64,000 nucleotides of DNA. Source: Gillisia limnaea DSM 15749 (GTDB taxonomy: Bacteria; Bacteroidota; Bacteroidia; Flavobacteriales; Flavobacteriaceae). The position numbers and the translations under genes are program-made. Every line of letters starts with the position of its first letter. Position 1 is the first letter of the stretch. The stretch lies in contig NZ_JH594606.1 in NCBI RefSeq assembly GCF_000243235.1, positions 2,027,448 to 2,091,447 of the forward strand, read 5' to 3'. The notes under the pieces were generated by a model, which worked only from the letters and a program-made list of their open reading frames with translations, did not search any database and had not been told where the DNA came from. This document shows positions 61,920 to 64,000 of this stretch, one piece after another.

Positions 61920-63677
61920 ATGAACATCGATTCTCCTTCCGATCTGAGAAAACTTCCGCATGAAAAACTTCCGGAACTTGCGGCAGAATTGAGGAAATTT
62001 ATCATTGATATTGTTGCCTCCAAAGAAGGTCATCTTGGAGCCAGTCTTGGAGTGATAGAACTCACTATTGCCCTTCATTACATTTTTAATACTCCTGAGG
62101 ATTTGCTTGTGTGGGATGTGGGCCATCAGGCTTATGGTCATAAGATTCTCACCGGCAGACGCGATATTTTCCATACCAACCGCCAATTAAATGGCCTTAG
62201 TGGTTTTCCTAAACGCGAGGAAAGCGAGTTTGATACTTTTGGAGTAGGGCATTCCTCTACCTCCATTTCGGCAGCACTCGGTATGGCGCTGGCCTCTAAT
62301 TTAAAAGGAGAATTTCAGAAACAACATATAGCTATAATAGGAGATGCCTCTATCGCGAGCGGAATGGCCTTTGAAGGCCTCAACCACGCAGGCGTTACCA
62401 ATGCAAATCTCCTGGTTGTATTAAATGACAATGCCATTGGGATAGATCCCAGCGTGGGTGCTCTAAAACAATACCTCACCAGGGCAAAAGTGGGACAAAA
62501 ACCATCTCAGGATAATATTATTCAGGCCCTCAATTTTAAGTATTTCGGACCTGTAGATGGTCATGATATTCCCGGCTTGCTGAAAACCTTTGAGGAGCTA
62601 AAAAAGATCAAAGGACCAAAATTTCTCCACGTAATCACCCGAAAGGGAAAAGGCCTGCAGAAAGCTGAAGAGGATCAGGTGAAATACCACGCTCCGGGAA
62701 AATTTGCACCCGATACGGGGGAACTTTTACCATATAATACCGATGGATTGCCTTTAAAATATCAGGATGTTTTTGGACTAACTCTCGTGGAACTGGCCGA
62801 AAAAAATAAAAAAATTATTGGGATCACTCCGGCAATGCCAACAGGAAGTTCCCTTAAATTTATGATGGATGCTTTTCCGGACCGGGCTTTTGATGTTGGT
62901 ATTGCAGAGCAGCATGCCGTAACTTTGGCAGCGGGAATGGCTACCCGCGGATTCACGGTCTTTTGCGCCATTTATTCCACTTTTTTACAACGTGCGTATG
63001 ATCAGGTGATCCATGATGTTGCCTTGCAGAAACTGCCGGTCATTTTCTGCCTGGATCGTGCCGGATTGGTAGGTGAGGATGGAGCCACCCACCACGGGGT
63101 ATTTGATATCGCTTATTTGCGTTGCATTCCAAATCTTATTATAGCAGCTCCGTCAAATGAGGTAGAACTTCGTAATTTGATATATACTGCTCAATTGAAT
63201 TTAACCGCTCCGCTGGTAATTCGATACCCGCGGGGCAGAGGGGTAGTGCTGGACTGGAAACAGGAATTTAAGGCGGTGGAACTCGGGAAGGGAGAGAAAC
63301 TGAAGGATGGAACCAAACTGGCTGTAATAAGTATAGGTAGTATTTGTAGTAATGTGAATGTTGCTATTGAAAGTCTCGGTTTTTCTGAAGAGATTGCCCA
63401 TTATGATGCAAAATTTGTTAAACCTCTGGACGAGCGCATGCTTCACGAAATTTTTGATATTTTTGACAAAATAATCACAGTAGAAGATGGAGTGATTTCA
63501 GGTGGGTTTGGTACTGCAGTTCTGGAATTTGCCTCAATAAACCACTATCATGCTCAAATGAAGTGTTTGGGGATCCCGGACATATTTATAGAACATGGAA
63601 ATGTTTTAGAATTGCAAGAAATCGCTAAAATTGACGTTCTAAGTATATCGAATGCGATCAAAGATCTTCTAAAGTAA
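61920..63677 (+). CDS. dxs: 1-deoxy-D-xylulose-5-phosphate synthase
   Basis: 585 residues starting MNIDSPSDLRKLPHEKL. GHLGASLGVIELTIALHYIF and WDVGHQAYGHKILTGRR near the N-terminus, GDASIASGMAFEGLNHAG (TPP/metal motif, about 148-165), DVGIAEQHAVTLAAGMA with the catalytic Glu, and DGATHHGVFDIAYLR. It condenses pyruvate and glyceraldehyde-3-phosphate in the methylerythritol phosphate route, giving isoprenoid, TPP and PLP precursors. Slightly shorter than the E. coli enzyme, as normal for Bacteroidetes. Confidence 0.96.
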   Translation: MNIDSPSDLRKLPHEKLPELAAELRKFIIDIVASKEGHLGASLGVIELTIALHYIFNTPEDLLVWDVGHQAYGHKILTGRRDIFHTNRQLNGLSGFPKREESEFDTFGVGHSSTSISAALGMALASNLKGEFQKQHIAIIGDASIASGMAFEGLNHAGVTNANLLVVLNDNAIGIDPSVGALKQYLTRAKVGQKPSQDNIIQALNFKYFGPVDGHDIPGLLKTFEELKKIKGPKFLHVITRKGKGLQKAEEDQVKYHAPGKFAPDTGELLPYNTDGLPLKYQDVFGLTLVELAEKNKKIIGITPAMPTGSSLKFMMDAFPDRAFDVGIAEQHAVTLAAGMATRGFTVFCAIYSTFLQRAYDQVIHDVALQKLPVIFCLDRAGLVGEDGATHHGVFDIAYLRCIPNLIIAAPSNEVELRNLIYTAQLNLTAPLVIRYPRGRGVVLDWKQEFKAVELGKGEKLKDGTKLAVISIGSICSNVNVAIESLGFSEEIAHYDAKFVKPLDERMLHEIFDIFDKIITVEDGVISGGFGTAVLEFASINHYHAQMKCLGIPDIFIEHGNVLELQEIAKIDVLSISNAIKDLLK

Positions 63678-63710
63678 CCAAAACTAATACGATTTAAATT
63701 TTTCACCCTC

Positions 63711-64000
63711 ATGCAACCCAAATTATTCCTTATCCTGTGCCTTCTTTTTAATTTTTCATTTGGTTCTGCTAAAGAGTATTACTTGGTAAAGAAGGATACG
63801 GTCCAAAACGATACTGTTGCTATAGACAGTGTTATAACCGAAGCCCAGGAGGAAGTAATAATCCTATGGACCGAAAAAAATGCCGTGGGTGTAAATTTTA
63901 ATGAAGTTGCTTTTATAAACTGGAACGCGGGTGGGAATAATTCTATTTCTGCAAACTTTTATGGGAATTTTGAGCGGAATTATAAAAAGGATCTGCTCTC
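63711..64000 (+). CDS. DUF3078 protein, 5' part (runs off window)
   Basis: The ATG at 63711 opens a frame still open at 64000. MQPKLFLILCLLFNFSFGSA is a signal peptide. VAIDSVITEAQEEVIILWTEKNAVGVNFNEVAFINWNAGGNNSIS carries the DUF3078 pattern (W-x-x-x-x-x-x-x-x-x-F-N-W-x-A-G-G), a presumed outer-membrane beta-barrel of unknown function. It lies 33 bp after dxs. Confidence 0.87.
   Translation, partial: MQPKLFLILCLLFNFSFGSAKEYYLVKKDTVQNDTVAIDSVITEAQEEVIILWTEKNAVGVNFNEVAFINWNAGGNNSISANFYGNFERNYKKDLL

Overview
The window reads as chromosome of a marine Flavobacteriaceae, probably close to Gramella/Christiangramia, Salegentibacter or Zunongwangia. The evidence is the AT-rich DNA, SusC/SusD genes, Bacteroidetes-type promoters (TAnnTTTG at -7), DUF3078, DUF3108 and SYLF families, and A-rich leaders without Shine-Dalgarno sites. 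The assignment comes from gene families and order, not from a database search.

Layout: (1) 1-8.7 kb: end of hppD, a DUF3108 protein, tryptophan 2,3-dioxygenase, an M23 lipoprotein, pgi, a large TonB-dependent receptor and a four-helix membrane protein. (2) 8.8-12.9 kb: HD phosphohydrolase, PlsC-type acyltransferase, Cys-rich lipoprotein, bacilliredoxin, small secreted protein and a TerB/DnaJ membrane protein. (3) 13-20.6 kb, a metal region: a TonB receptor divergent from a DtxR/MntR regulator and a ZIP transporter, with a perfect 16-bp palindrome between them; then SCO protein, FeoA, FeoB and an unlisted 49-aa FeoB-associated Cys-rich protein. (4) 20.8-23.4 kb: rseP, then one intact tRNA-Asn preceded by three tandem copies broken by a palindromic insert, and a partly duplicated GIY-YIG gene carrying another tRNA fragment. 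(5) 23.4-29 kb: a voltage-sensor/metzincin-like chimeric membrane protein; a macro-domain gene with an in-frame stop next to NAD salvage genes pncB and pncA; and a cysteine-desulfurase-like protein. (6) 29.3-34.4 kb: M28 peptidase, DUF3095, small lipoproteins, DUF1028 and tRNA-Arg(CCT). (7) 34.6-39.8 kb: an efflux operon TetR-ABC-HlyD-TolC whose ABC protein has lost most ATPase motifs. (8) 40.1-41.9 kb: UspA and two tandem SYLF proteins.

(9) 42-61 kb is a polysaccharide utilisation locus that looks like a laminarin/beta-glucan locus: LacI regulator, one-piece propeller/Y_Y_Y/LuxR sensor-regulator, SusC, SusD, a multi-domain glycan-binding lipoprotein, GH16, GH16, remnants of a GH30 and of a second GH3, an intact GH3, a third GH16 and a sugar:H+ symporter. 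In the inferred scheme, surface GH16 enzymes cut the glucan, SusCD imports oligosaccharides, periplasmic GH3/GH16 release glucose and the MFS protein carries it into the cytoplasm. (10) 61.1-64 kb: tadA, dxs and the start of a DUF3078 gene.

Dispersed non-coding structure is notable. It includes a CTCCCGATAGCTATCGGGAG-type palindrome found in gene leaders and inside tRNA copies, a 5' leader shared by at least five unrelated genes, and a second palindromic family with the core CTCAtTGAGGGTTTAATT.
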